This document shows positions 10,234 through 22,983 of a stretch of 64,000 nt of DNA, piece by piece (positions within the stretch are counted from its first letter, which is position 1; each line of letters opens with the position of its first letter). The notes below the pieces were generated by a model. That model made no database searches and was not told the origin of the DNA. It saw only the letters and a list, made by a program, of their open reading frames with translations. The translations under genes and the position numbers were made by a program. This stretch comes from Hyaloscypha bicolor E (taxonomy: Eukaryota; Ascomycota; Leotiomycetes; Helotiales; Hyaloscyphaceae): assembly GCF_002865645.1 (NCBI RefSeq), contig NW_020194628.1, forward strand, positions 1,178,001 to 1,242,000, given 5' to 3'.

Positions 10234-11117
10234 TATGTTATTGCCATTGGTGGAATCTTGATTCTATTCTAAGTGTTGCAACTATTATTGTAACTAGTTT
10301 GACTAGTAGATAACTTACCCGAATCCTCATTTGACCCAGCTACGGACATGAACTTCCTCTTCATTTCTTTTCTACGTTTTCTAATACCCAAGAAATTGGC
10401 GGCTGCGTGATGTTCTGGTTCTAGAAGCATTGCCACAATGTCGACATCTCGAGAGGATTTTTGAAAATGAGCCTTTAGAAGGCAGAGATAAGGTGGATGC
10501 GTGCTTGTTGTCCACGAATGCCGTCACCATGAACTGGGAAGTTTCACATAGTTTGGTTGCGAAAACATAAACTTTATTCACATCACGTCTCATTCACACC
10601 AAGCAGTTGCTACATATTGACTGCGAATTTCCATCTATAGATTGTGAGAAACCACTCGAATCTACTCCCCACCTACGTATGAAGTTCGTATCCTTCCATC
10701 CGACTAAATCATACTGAATGGCCCAGTATTGTATAGCCCTGCGCCGACAACTTCATCAACCGAAGCTGGGCGCTATCTGATCATTGATCAGATACATGTC
10801 CACGGCCGTCCTGTGGTATAGTACCGTACTACCGACTTTCTAGCCGGTAATTCCAGTGTGCGGATCCGATGGTCTTCATGAAAACAACTCTTCTCAGACG
10901 CCATCCTCCTCTTTACGTCGCTTCTCTGTGGTGTGGGACAGTGATTTTCAAGGTCTGACTAGGGGAAATATAGACATACCGGAAAGGAAAATGAATCGCA
11001 AGAGGAAGTAGATACAAATTTTCAAGACCTAACGCACTATCAGAGAAGTCCCTTCCAGAAATTTAGAAGAAGAGTCATCGCACGCAATCCAAAGTGTCAC
11101 CTTGTAATGTCGTCAAT
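10234..11117. other. Intergenic region
   Basis: No supported gene. A 70-codon minus frame at 10,381-10,593 lacks a domain and has random-looking composition. The palindromic motif CTGATCATTGATCAGATAC lies near 10,777. Confidence 0.45.
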
Positions 11118-11660
11118 TCAGACTAGAAATTGCCCGTTTTGTTCGTATACTCGTTCAAGCCCATGGCTCTTATATGCTTTCCTCAGAACCTCTTCCACTG
11201 CTTTTATCGCCACTTCCTCAACATCCTTATATACGTGTCCAAGGCCTAAGTGGTAATCATATCGGACAACCACGACATTACCTCTCCAGAATAATTGACC
11301 TGGAGATAGACAACCAACTATCCGCTCACAGCTTTTGTTCGTAGGCAGGGCTGGAGAAAAGGTGTAATATAAGCAGTATTGCCCACAAGCGGCAGGCTCC
11401 TCGGACTTGATAAAAGCTCGTCCTATTGGGTCACAATTTTTCCTTGTTCTCATGTCGACGTGGAAAGCTGTCATAGCCCTGTCCTGATAGGCATCCGAAA
11501 ACCATGATTTGAGGTCAGGTATAGGATCGTAGAAATCTGCCATTCCACTATCCACCACATCTTCGTCGTCCTTCTCTTTAATATCATAGTCCACAATCCG
11601 GATGCTGGTTCCATCAGCAGGAAGGAGCAAGGCCTTGGCTGTTTGTGGCTCGCTCGTCAT
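11118..11660 (-). CDS. Unknown protein, likely conserved in fungi, single exon
   Basis: A continuous 180-residue frame with a good start context (CACAATGAC). The sequence has the texture of a folded globular protein. It begins with a strand-rich LLLPADGTSIRIVDYDI, then an acidic loop, then FYDPIPDL and AYQDRAMTAFHVD. A YYTFSPALPTN segment leads into ERIVGC, and FWRGNVVVVRYD precedes a C-terminal helix (VEEVAIKAVEEVLRKAYKSHG). There is no signal peptide or membrane segment. I sense a recurring fungal family of small proteins with a D-F-Y-D-P / F-W-R-G pattern but cannot name it or assign a function. A frame overlapping upstream (11,614-11,838) is in a different phase and is read as leader. The gene lies beside the AT-rich block that begins about 600 bases away. 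Confidence 0.7.
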   Translation of the reverse strand: MTSEPQTAKALLLPADGTSIRIVDYDIKEKDDEDVVDSGMADFYDPIPDLKSWFSDAYQDRAMTAFHVDMRTRKNCDPIGRAFIKSEEPAACGQYCLYYTFSPALPTNKSCERIVGCLSPGQLFWRGNVVVVRYDYHLGLGHVYKDVEEVAIKAVEEVLRKAYKSHGLERVYEQNGQFLV

Positions 11661-12240
11661 TGTGGGAAGTGTGTTGCAACCGTGATGTCTCTTCGCCAGT
11701 CGTTACTTGGACATGGGTCTTCTTCACGCTTTTCATCAATACAAGGGGCTTCGATTGGACAGTAAACTCACAAGAATCCTCCATACGCAGACTAGTGGCC
11801 TGAGCAAACTTCGTTCTCGTGAAGGACTTAGCGTGCAATCGAACGGCCCATTTATGATTTTCAGAGCTTCACTTCGCTGCTGGTGAAGTGTATTCAACGT
11901 CGATATTGCTGCTGTGTAGCAGTGGATTGAAGCAAAGCACAAATTGTATCACAAAATTGAAGAGCTAGAATCTGCCATCAAGCTGGTGAAGTTTTACGGT
12001 TCACTTCAGTCAGCAGCATCTGGAGCGGCTAAGCCTCAAGTAGAAGTCCACGTGATGATGTTTTGTCATCACTTATCACCAGAGATTTGCAAACAAGGCG
12101 TAAGAATTTGGCTTAGACCTGGTTTATAAGTTTAAAAGATGGTGCAAGCTCGGTAGTATAGCTGTAGTAGAGGAAGCTGGTTGCGCTATAATAGGAGACA
12201 CTCTGTAAATCAGGCGTAAGGGCGATGACGCGAAGGCAAT
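11661..12240. other. Transition from gene island to AT-rich block
   Basis: No supported gene. A short plus-strand open stretch around 12,130-12,210 (to a TAA) looks vaguely coding but has no start or domain. Base composition drops sharply towards AT from about 12,240. Confidence 0.45.
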
Positions 12241-13054
12241 TTGTCAAAAATTAGATGCGGAATCTAATTTAAAAGAAAATATAAGAAATAAATTACCTAA
12301 GGTATCTATAGCGCAAACCAAATAATTTTCTATCTTCTCTAATGAGCATCAAGTCCTCAAACCTAAAAAGCCAATCTATCCCCCAGTACCCGTTATGTCT
12401 CTAGTCCGGAAGTCCTCAATTCTCACTTTTGGATTATCTCGTCCCCTCCGGCCTTCACAAAGTAGAGATTTGGTGCCTCGTTTTAAGAAGCTAGCCGGTA
12501 TATATCTCTTTAGCCTAAAATAACTCTGATCTTAAACTTTTTTTTAGATTATAGGCCTTGGATTAAAAGAACGCTACTTACAACTTCTATTAAGCTAAGT
12601 AGCCAGGAAAGTCTATCTTTAACTAATTTTTTAAATATGTAATTAAAGAGTTTTCCGTTTCTCCGTTCCAAAACGTAAATATTATAGCCAAACTTGCTCT
12701 TTAGCTTATTTGCCTTTTCTATAAAGGTGATTTTCCTTCTCCGAAAATTATCTATTATACTTTTAGTCAAGCACTATTTAGATTATACCTTTTTCATACT
12801 TTAAAGAGACTTTAAATATTCCTTCCAAGGTATTATAAGCTATTTAATATAATAGTTCTTGAGCTCCCTTTATAGTGGCCTCTAATAATCCAATAAAGAA
12901 TATTTCTATAACCTGTATATATTTTACCTCTTCTTAATATATTATATTGAATCTACAGAGTTTTGCCTTCGAGTCCACCTCCTTAATTTCGGTTAGTATT
13001 TAACTACGGGAGAGAAGAGCGAAATCTCACTAATACGATATTATAGCTAATATT

Positions 13055-13165
13055 AATAGTTATAGACTAAAGATAACTAAATCTTTTTGCCATTTTTAGA
13101 AAAGTACTAATACTATAATATTAAATAGTTATAGACTAAAGATAACTAAATCTTCTTACTATTTT
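13055..13165. repeat. Tandem duplication, about 69-bp period
   Basis: AATAGTTATAGACTAAAGAT with about 15 further bases occurs at about 13,055 and again at about 13,124, with nearly identical flanks. Confidence 0.6.
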
Positions 13166-16100
13166 CTAGGGCAGAACTAACTACAAAAGCATAATTCTGA
13201 AATTAAAAGTAAAGATTCGCAGATAGTTAGAAGCTTATATATTTAATACTAGGGTTATGGTTTAATAACGGCCATAGCTGAAATAGGACGAGACTTCTAT
13301 TTTAAAGATAGAATTACAAAATATTTAAAGAGTAATCTTAATTAGCTATTTTAATTACTTGATCTCCTCAGCTACTAATACGACATACGGACTCACACAG
13401 AAATAAGAACTTTTGGAATAGCTTTAGTATTATTATCTCTCTAGTACTATTAACTATCTAGCCTTATTATCTCTCTAGCAGGCTCCTTAGGTAATAATCT
13501 TACGCGCTTTAAAAGATCCCGTATAAAGGCGCCCCTACCTTTAATTAATGCCATAAACAAGATATACTCCGAGATTATCTTAATATTAGTAGCTAGGTAA
13601 AAAGAAATTAACTTTTTTAATCTATTAATATTAGTTTTTAAATCTGGAATTAAACTATCCAAATACATATATTATATAAGATTAATAATTTTTTGAACCT
13701 TAAATATATTAAGGCAAAGCGTATTTAGTATTTAATATAACTTAAATAGAACTAATATTTTCAGATTATTAACTTTCTATTTTTCTATTAAAACATATAG
13801 GGAAACATAAGTAAGAAGAACTTTACTATTATTTTTAATTAAATTATTATTTATTAAGAACTTGTAAATATAAAGGTTAAATTAAGATTTAATAAAAAAA
13901 TATTTAAGAGAATTAAATATTTTGGATATAGATATTAATGGCTCTAGACTAGACCTATATAAGTTAAGTAGGCTATTTTTGGATTTTTTCCTTTTCTTTA
14001 ATTAAACTTTAAATAGCCATTTATTCTCGGGCTTTAGTACGGAGATACGGGATACGGGACAGGCTACGGAGGATCTCTATTTATTAAGTACTCGAGGCTC
14101 TTGCAATAATAATTTTGCCTCTATAATTACTTAAACTGTAAAGCTCTTCGAGATCGAATAATCTCCTATATAAGCAAACTAAATAAACCATATAAATATT
14201 TTTTTATTTATGTCTATTTACTTAAATTCGCTAGTTATACTTTTTGCTATTTTTTCCTATATAAATATAATTAATATAAGGAATTACTTTGTGAATATTA
14301 CCTCGTAAACTATAATTATAACCTTATCGGGCCTAATAATAAACTTAAAAGAGCAAAAAATAAATATCCTATAAAAAAAAATATTAATTCATATAACTAT
14401 AAAGGTTATAAGATAATAAATTATAAACCGTAAAAGATAAAATATATTCTTTAAACATGGCCGGTATATTGACTTTAAGCTAAAAATAGGTATTTTAATT
14501 ATTTAATATCTGCCTTTAAGGAGTAAGTAGTAATAATTATTAGAGAACTATAAGTATTATAATTATAGTACATTAATCTATTAACTTGCCTCCTTATGGG
14601 AAGCTCTAAAGCCTTAGCTTATTAGTATATATACTTACTATTATTGCTATAAAATAAAGTAAAAGTATTTGCTACTAATCTAATTTTAGATATAGAAGGC
14701 TAAAACCTTTTACTTTAGATTAGTAATCTCTAGACTTTTATTCTAGCTATAATTAATTACTACTATATTACTCCCCTATTTTCCTGAACCAAAAACCTTC
14801 CTCTTACTATATATGAACTTCTTATATACTTTGAATCTTATACTATAATTAACCTAGCTAGTAGACACCGCTATTAGCTAGGGCAAATAATCTAAGCTAT
14901 GAATTCTAGAACTAGGAAGATTATAAAAGCTATGAAAAGCATATATATATTTTCTTAATATATATATTCTTTTTATATATAATAGCCCTATCCAAAACTT
15001 AGTAAAATACTAATTTAGATCTATATAGGATAAGTTAAGCGGCGAGAATAGCTTTACTCTTAAGATAAATAGAGCTATAATATATCCTTACCAAAAATAA
15101 TACTAGGAATATATAATAGGGACACCTATAAAAGGACTTCGTAATTGGCCCTACTAGCTCTATTTGTCGTTTTGTATTAAATAGGATATAGTATATCCTA
15201 TTAGGTATTAATATATGAGTATAGCTAATTCTCTAGTAATAGTATTATATAACAGGTATACAAGGCATTAGTACTACTTATTTCTATTAAATGAGTCGAT
15301 ATAGTCTTTACTAATCTTAATTACTAATTTATTTCAATAGTATTTGAAATTTTTACTTCTATTAAGTTATTTCAAACTCTTATTAATATTAATAATTAAA
15401 TATGGATTTAGCCTCAAGCTTTCTCTTATAACATATTTAATATAAGCCTCTTAATACTTTTTATAATAAAATTCGAGTTTTATTCTTTAAGCCTCTCTTA
15501 ATACCTAATAACTTAAGTAGTTACCTAGATTGCATTTTAGGTTTATGTCTTAATTCCTTATACCTAATACTAAAATATATATCTTTAAATAACTTTAAGC
15601 TAAAATATATAATATTTCGTACTAAATGCCCTATAAAATAAAGTAGAAGTTAAGTTAATAACATTTAATATAAATAGTTTAATTTTAAACTAGAGTTAAT
15701 ATCCTTAAATATATTTCATACTATTATTAGGTTTATATAAGGCAACTATAAAGTAATTAGTTATATATAGAAAAGCTTAGAAAATACAAAAACAATTATT
15801 ATTAATAGGATACTCATTACTATTAAAAAGAACCTAGCTACTACTTTAAACTACCTTTAGTCTTTTATTATAGATAAGGTCTAGATTAATACCATTTATA
15901 TTAATTAAAACAATATTAATAAATATAATACTTAGATCCTAAGGATAAAAAATATCTTAAGCTAATTATTAATAGTAATAGTATAGCTTAAAGATAATAA
16001 AATAAATAATATAGGCCTAAACTTCTAGGTTAAGATTTCGTTTAATAACCTTTGCCTTTATAATATAATTTTAGAGGTCTATAATAGGCAAATATTAAAA

Positions 16101-19100
16101 ACAGCTTTGGGAATTAATATAAAGACATAAAAATCTAATTATAACTATAATAAGCTAGAGGGCTTACCCTTATTAAGGGATGTTTTGTATTTTAATAATA
16201 AGTAGTAGGCTAACTTAAATAACGAGAATAAATTTAGACCCTTATATTTTCGTAATCTTATTACTATAATACTCTTTTACTTTTATAGAAATCCGTACTA
16301 AACTTATCTATAGATAATTCAAGAATTAGCCATTTGCCCGATCCGTTTAATCCTTAACTAAGGCAATTTAAACATGCCTTTTAAAGTAGTTTTAATATTT
16401 ATAAATATTTTTTATAATAAAATTTTCGATAGTAATATCTTAGATTCTTATAGGGGGACTAGGATTTCACCTTATCTATAATTACTAAACTCTATTAAGT
16501 AATGGCAGAAGTCGGGGGTCTTATCTAATAAGAAAAATAGGCTAAAGGATATAATAATAGACAACTTATATTACTTAGTAGGATCTATATAATATACTCT
16601 TTTTTATAATAAAGTATTCGGATTACTTGGCTTATTGCCTTAAATTATATTTAGTAAAATTATAATTAATTATAAATAAAATAAAATAAAACTTTTATTT
16701 AAATTTACTGCGGTAATTTTTATTATAAATAAGAATAATAGAAATTTGAAGAGAGCAGAAAACGTAAAGATATAAAGCATAATAGTTAATTTTATATATA
16801 CCTTATAGGATTTACTAGAGAAAGAGAAAAGTCTTATTATAAAAAAAAAAATCTCTAAAAACACGCGAATTCTCTTTAAAAAGGCCATTATTATAATTAG
16901 TAAATCAGTTAGTAATAAATGGCTTTAAATATTTATTTATTAGTAAGTTAAAGCTTTTAGCAAAAATTAGTAGTAAGACTTTCTATTTATATATAATATT
17001 TATTTATATAAAAATATTATTAAGTAATATCTCGGGATTTTTCAAATAAACTTTCTTTTTACTAAAACTATTAAAGATAAAGAAATAATTTTCCTAAAAA
17101 CATATTATATTAACTACGTTTATAATAATAATATATAGAAAAACTAGAACAAAAAGATAAATTAATATATAATATATATTTTAAAAAACATTAATAAAAA
17201 CAAAAAGATTATAATAATTTACCTAAGCCCTCTTAAAAACTACTAAGCCCGGTAAAAGGCTTTTTAGAAAAAATTCGACTTTATATATTTGTATTATCTT
17301 TACTTCTTACTATTAGAGTAAAGCTAGGAAAGTAATAGGAGATTAAAGGAGATTTACTACTTAAATAATATTATTAACTAACTTAATATAAAAAGGATTT
17401 TAATATTTTTACTTTAAACCCTCTGCTATTTTAATTAATAGATATGTCTTTATAATAAATAAAAATAAAAGGACATTAATTTTATATAGACTTTTATTAA
17501 TACCGCTTAGCTCATTATTACTAATAGTAATTTGGTAAAAGGACGCGTTTTTATAGAGAAAGTAGCGTTTATTTAGAAAATAACCTTTAATAGTAATAGT
17601 ATATAAGCTATTAAATATAGAGCTCTAATATAAAACCTTTCGAGATATAAGCTATTTAGAGTTTTAATAAAGTAAAAGATAAAAGTAAATAAAGCCCTTT
17701 AAAAACTTAAATTAAGTAATTTTAAAGACTGGCTTTAGAGAAAAGAGAAGCTAAAAGCCCTAGAATAGCTAGCGAATTTGCGAAGTCATATAATATTTCC
17801 CGGATTTATTAATCTTTTAGACAAAAATAACGTTAACCTGGAGTTTTATAAAAGAAATAATACAGGTATATACCGACCGTAATACTATTAATGCTTTTTT
17901 AGTAAGATTATAAATTTTATTTTGTTATTTTGTCTATAAATAGAGATTAAGAATATTAATAGTATAATAATTCCGCTATATTTTTATATTAATAGCCAAG
18001 ATAATGAATTAGTACTAAAATAAATTTAAAAGAGGTATATGGTTACTATTCTTTATATAGAGCATTATATATTTAAGTTCTATAAGCTTAGTATTTGCTA
18101 TAAGGATCTTTAGATAATTAAGGTATTATAAAATTACTAATTTATAGTTTAATTTATATTTGTTAATTAAACGGGATATTATATAGGTCTTTCTACTATT
18201 ACTAGACAAGTTATTAGTATTAAATAACTAGGTCTAATAGTTTTTAATAAAACTTAATAGTATTAAAATATGTTATAAATATAATAAAAAAGTAATATTT
18301 CTATAATAATATAATAAATGCTTATCTTTTTAATATTATAATAAGGTAAGACTACTATTAAAAATCTTTTTTATATTATATTAACTCGAATACTAATATA
18401 AATATAATAAAGCCTACTAAGTAACTAGCTAGAATAAAAAAGGTTATAAAATTAATTACAAGTTTTTTAAAAATTCCGATTTGCAAGGGATATTTATTCT
18501 TAAATAGGACGAATTTGAAAGTTATATTCGATTTCCTCTATATATTATAAAGGAATTTTAAAATAGTCTAGTTTTAATTATTTAGAAAAAGAGCTTAAAG
18601 AGAATTCGGCGCAATTTCATTTCCTAATATTTATAGCTATAGTCTTATTTCTCTTTTATAAAAATGCTAGTTATTTATTTAATTATAAATAGTTTACTTA
18701 CTATTTATTATTCTTTTCCCCTTATTTTACTAAAGCAATTTTTTCTTTTTTATATATTTAAAAAAACGCTTTTTAATATTTTTTAGTAATATATTCTTTA
18801 AGAGAAAATAAATAGTTTATTATATAAATATTAATACTAATTATATATTTTAAGTAAGTAATTACTTTTACTTATTATCTTTATTATAAATAGTAATTAT
18901 AATATATAGTCCCTAAATTTATATATAGTATATTAATTATATTTATAAATAATTAAAGTTATATTAATACTATTAAGATTCTTTAATTTATAAGTCTTTT
19001 TAATTAAAGTTTTTTTATTTTTTTATTTTCTTATTCTTTCTTTTTTTTCTTTTCCCTTTATTATTATATTTAATATTTATATTATCTATTAATACCAAAA

Positions 19101-20043
19101 AGTAATTTATTTAAGTTAATTTTAATATACTTTTAATATTAAGCCTAATATAATTAAAAATTATTTATTATTTTAAGTTATATTTTATTAAAAACCCTTT
19201 ATTCTAGTTATTATTTTTAAGGACTTTTATATCGGTTACCTATAAAGGTATTAGAGCCGATTTTATATTTATGGTTTAATTATATAATAAAGGGCCTAAA
19301 TTAATCCCCTTTAACTTAAGGTAATAAAAAGTTATATTTAAACCTTTAATTATCTTAAAGTCTTAGCCAAAAAAAGGGTTTAATTAGATAGTAAAAGGCC
19401 CGAATTAACCTTTTTGAGTTTGAATAAAAAGCTAAATTTGGACCCCTTTTAAATCTAAAAATAAACTATAATCTATAAGTCTTTTTATAGTACTACTTAT
19501 TTTTATAATATATAATTTTGTTTAGTTTTTGTTTTTTTATAAGATTAGATAAAGGTTTTACGATTTCTGGAATTATAAACCCTTTATTAGCTTTTAATTA
19601 ATATTTACTTTTATGTTTTTACCTTAGAGTAAAAAGACATATATTTAAAAATAATAATAATTACTTTTACTTTTATATATTTTGTTTTAGTTAATATTTA
19701 AATAATATAAATAATTAAAAAAAAGCCTAAAATCTTATTAATATAATTATATTTACGTTTTTTTATTTAATTATAATATATATATAACTTTATAAACCTT
19801 TTCTTATAACTTTTAAATAATATTATTAGTAAAAAGCTCTTATATTATAAAGATTTAATCTCCAAATTACGTATATATTAGTATATATTTTTACTCGGGC
19901 TAGATTTCTGCTCTCTAAGCGATTTCTTTATTAATATATACCACGTTTATTATTAAACTTATAAAACTATAATATGTATCTTTTATAGCTTTTATAATAT
20001 TACTTTTAAAATAAATATCTTCGGATATTATAACTTATAGGAC

Positions 20044-20159
20044 CCTATAGATCTTAAGAGAATAATCTTAGGACTATAGATATTATAGGAGAATTCTCCT
20101 AGATTCTTATAGATCTTAAGAGAATGCTCCTAAGTCCGTGGATATTATAGGAGAATTCT
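20044..20159. repeat. Two-copy tandem repeat, about 60-bp period
   Basis: The unit runs from TATAGATCTTAAGAGAAT to ATATTATAGGAGAATTCT and occurs at about 20,048 and 20,108. The copies differ mainly by A/G and C/T changes. Confidence 0.7.
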
Positions 20160-20433
20160 TATAAGAGCTTTAGAATTTTGGGAGAAATTACTTCTAGATA
20201 TAGTTTGCTAGAAGCTAATATATAGAAGTAGAGGAGGGCCAGGAAAGGCCTGACTAGTTTAGAGACAGAGAATAACTATAAAGGCTATTAGTATAGGTAT
20301 AACTATAATAAGTAGAAGAAGAAAGTAATTCTATATAGGAATGGCTTATTTTCTAAAAGCAAGAAAATAGGAATACTTGTATTTATAGTTATATACTATA
20401 TAGCCGCTATAAGGGCAGCTGGGATAGCCTATA

Positions 20434-20460
20434 AACTAATTAATTAATTAATTAATTAAT
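20434..20460. repeat. (TAAT)n microsatellite
   Basis: About six perfect TAAT units, within the AT-rich block. Confidence 0.85.
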
Positions 20461-20974
20461 CTAGTTATGTCTAGAAATATTAGTATTCTAGAAGAAAGAT
20501 TCTAGAAGAAATTGGATTCTAGAAAAAAGTTTCAAGAATTCTTCTACTTCTAGAATACTCTTAGTTCTTGAATTTTATAGCTTCCTGAATTATCCTTCTT
20601 CTAGCCCCTATATGCTTCTATAAACTTTCTTCTATATATACTTACCTTCTTGAATTTTTCTTCTAGTAGCCTTTTCCTTCCGGATATAATTATTTACTTA
20701 GAAAATTTCTCTAAAGATTTTTCTTCTATTAAAATAAAATTAAGTCAATATTCCGACCTTTTAGGTCAGATTATTAATACTAAAAATATTTTTAATAAAA
20801 TAGATTTAAGTTAATATTTTAATTTTTTTTTATTAGATTATTAAATATTTAAAATATTTTAGCCTAAAATATAAAATTAATAATATTCTAACCTTTTTAG
20901 CCAGATTATTAATATTAAAAATATTTTGGCCTAAAATTAAAAATTCCGTTCTACTAGTACTTCCTAATATCTAC

Positions 20975-21190
20975 TAAATATACGCTAGTATTAAATAGCC
21001 AAATTTTACTCTTTTCCTAATACTAGCGTTTATTAAGCGCTAGTAAAACGGATATGCTAATATTAGGGAGCTAATTTCTACTCTCTTTTTAATACCGGTA
21101 CTTCTTAAGCACTATTATAATAAATAAGCTAGTATTAAAGAGCCGAATCTTACTCTATTCTCAAATAGATATACTAGCGCCTTGGGACCT
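20975..21190. repeat. Degenerate tandem repeat, about 80-bp unit
   Basis: Three related units share GCTAGTATTAAATAGCC-like and TTACTCTTTTCCTAATA-like segments. Most differences between units are transitions. Confidence 0.5.
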
Positions 21191-21399
21191 AATTTGGCCC
21201 CTTAAGTATAGGACGAGTAACCCTAGAATTATACCAAAATTATAGTATAATAAATTACTTAATAAAATAAGCTTTTCGAAATTTTATTTTTAGATTTAAA
21301 GTATTATAATTATAACTATATTAGTTTAAAATAATATATCTTAAAATAGTTATATTTAAAGTAAAATACTTTAATATACTATAAGATTATATATATATC

Positions 21400-21476
21400 T
21401 TATTTATACTTTAAGCTAAAGTAGTCCGAATTATAATAATATAATTCGGAGTATTTTAGTTTAAAGTATACGAATT
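21400..21476. repeat. Imperfect palindrome, arms of about 35 bases
   Basis: The arms meet around CCGAATTATA / TATAATTCGG with a spacer of about four bases. Homology extends outwards through TACTTTAA on the left and TTAAAGTA on the right. It could be the centre of a small hairpin transposon. Confidence 0.6.
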
Positions 21477-21624
21477 CAGCCTAATATAACTTTAAGTAAA
21501 CTAAAAATCTATATTAAAAGCCAAATTACTCTAGCTAAAGGTTATTTAAAAGGCTAAATATTAAGGGGTTCATTTTAATAAAAACTATCTAAAAATCGAA
21601 ATAACTCTTATATATTTTTATTTT

Positions 21625-21696
21625 TATATATTATTTGGTTTTTATATACTACTTGGTTTCTATATACTATTTGGTTTCTATATAGTTCTTAGTTTC
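21625..21696. repeat. Minisatellite, 18-bp unit, four copies
   Basis: The unit TATATACTATTTGGTTTC is repeated at 21,625, 21,643, 21,661 and 21,679. The first and last copies are diverged. Confidence 0.8.
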
Positions 21697-22455
21697 TATA
21701 CTATATTTATTCTATCCTATAAATATAGGTAACCCGCCTTATTTTTATATTACTTTATTATAATATCTTTATAAAATAACTAATAATAAATATTCTATCT
21801 TAAATATCCCTAATAAATTTACTTTTTAAGATAGTATAATAATAATCTTTTTAGGGCCGGGTATGCAAATTCCTAGATATTATTTATTAGTTATAAATTT
21901 AATCTATAATTTATATATATTATTTTTATTATTACTAGCTACTAAAACTTATAGTCTATTAACTAGTATATAATAATTTTATCTTACTAGTAAATAAATA
22001 AAGTTACCTTAAACCCAGAATATTTCTTTAATTAATATATTTTCCTAATTAATATTTTTTTTCTTTTTACCTTATTATTACTTAATATAATATTTATAGA
22101 AACTATTATAGAAATAAATAAATATTATTTTATATATAAAATAAAAACCTTACTATATAGTTTAATATATATAAATAAAATAATTCTCTTAAAGTTAATA
22201 GTATTATTAATATTATTTAAATAATTATAATTGCGGATTATTTATTTTTAGATAATACTATCTAAATATTAACTCCTGGCCCACTATTAATAATTATTAT
22301 AATCAGAAGTATTATTTTAATAGTAATAACTACTAATATCTATATTAAGTAAGGCTTAAAGAATTACGAGACCAGACTGAGATCACGTGAATACATAATA
22401 TAAAAGTTAGTTTTGGTACTAAAAAACTTATTAGTACTATAATCTAATTAGTATT

Positions 22456-22600
22456 AAGAAGCTAATAATACTATTAAACTACTAGTATAAACTACTTACT
22501 AGTATTATAGAAATATTTATACTTAATATCAAGAAGCTAATAATACTATTAAACTACTAGTATAAGCCACTTACTAATACTATAAAACCTTTTATACTCC
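22456..22600. repeat. Tandem repeat, 75-bp period
   Basis: AAGAAGCTAATAATACTATT and about 14 more identical bases start at 22,456 and 22,531. Related weaker sequence flanks both sides. Confidence 0.7.
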
Positions 22601-22960
22601 GGAATAGTTAGTATAAATACGTAACTAGTATAAAGAAATAATTAATGCCAAAAAACTATTAATATCCTAAAATTATAAATATAAATAAGATATTAATATT
22701 ATAAAACTAATATTAAAAAAAATAGTTAATATAAATAAATAATTAATATAAAAAAACCATGGCGAGAATCTGCTTATATAATAATAAAATAAATTTATTA
22801 TATAAACTTAAAATATAATTAATAATTTTTAGCTATATATATAATATTTTACTTACGGGCTCCTGGGACTAGTTAAAGCCCCGGAATTATAATGTGTTCT
22901 GGAATTACTATTCCCAGGACTTTTTATAGTTTTAAAAGTAAGTGTCCTGAGATCTTTATA

Positions 22961-22983
22961 GGCCCTGGAAGCTTCCGGGGCCC
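22961..22983. other. GC-rich near-perfect palindrome in the AT-rich block
   Basis: GGCCCTGGAAGCTTCCGGGG followed by CCC forms a hairpin centred on AAGCTT. It lies in a small GC island (about 22,858-23,000) with several CCCGG/CCTGGG blocks. Confidence 0.55.

Noticed and set aside
16670..16888. 72-codon minus-strand frame rich in Phe/Leu/Ile
   Set aside because: It is the kind of hydrophobic frame that AT-rich DNA gives by chance; there is no start context or homology.
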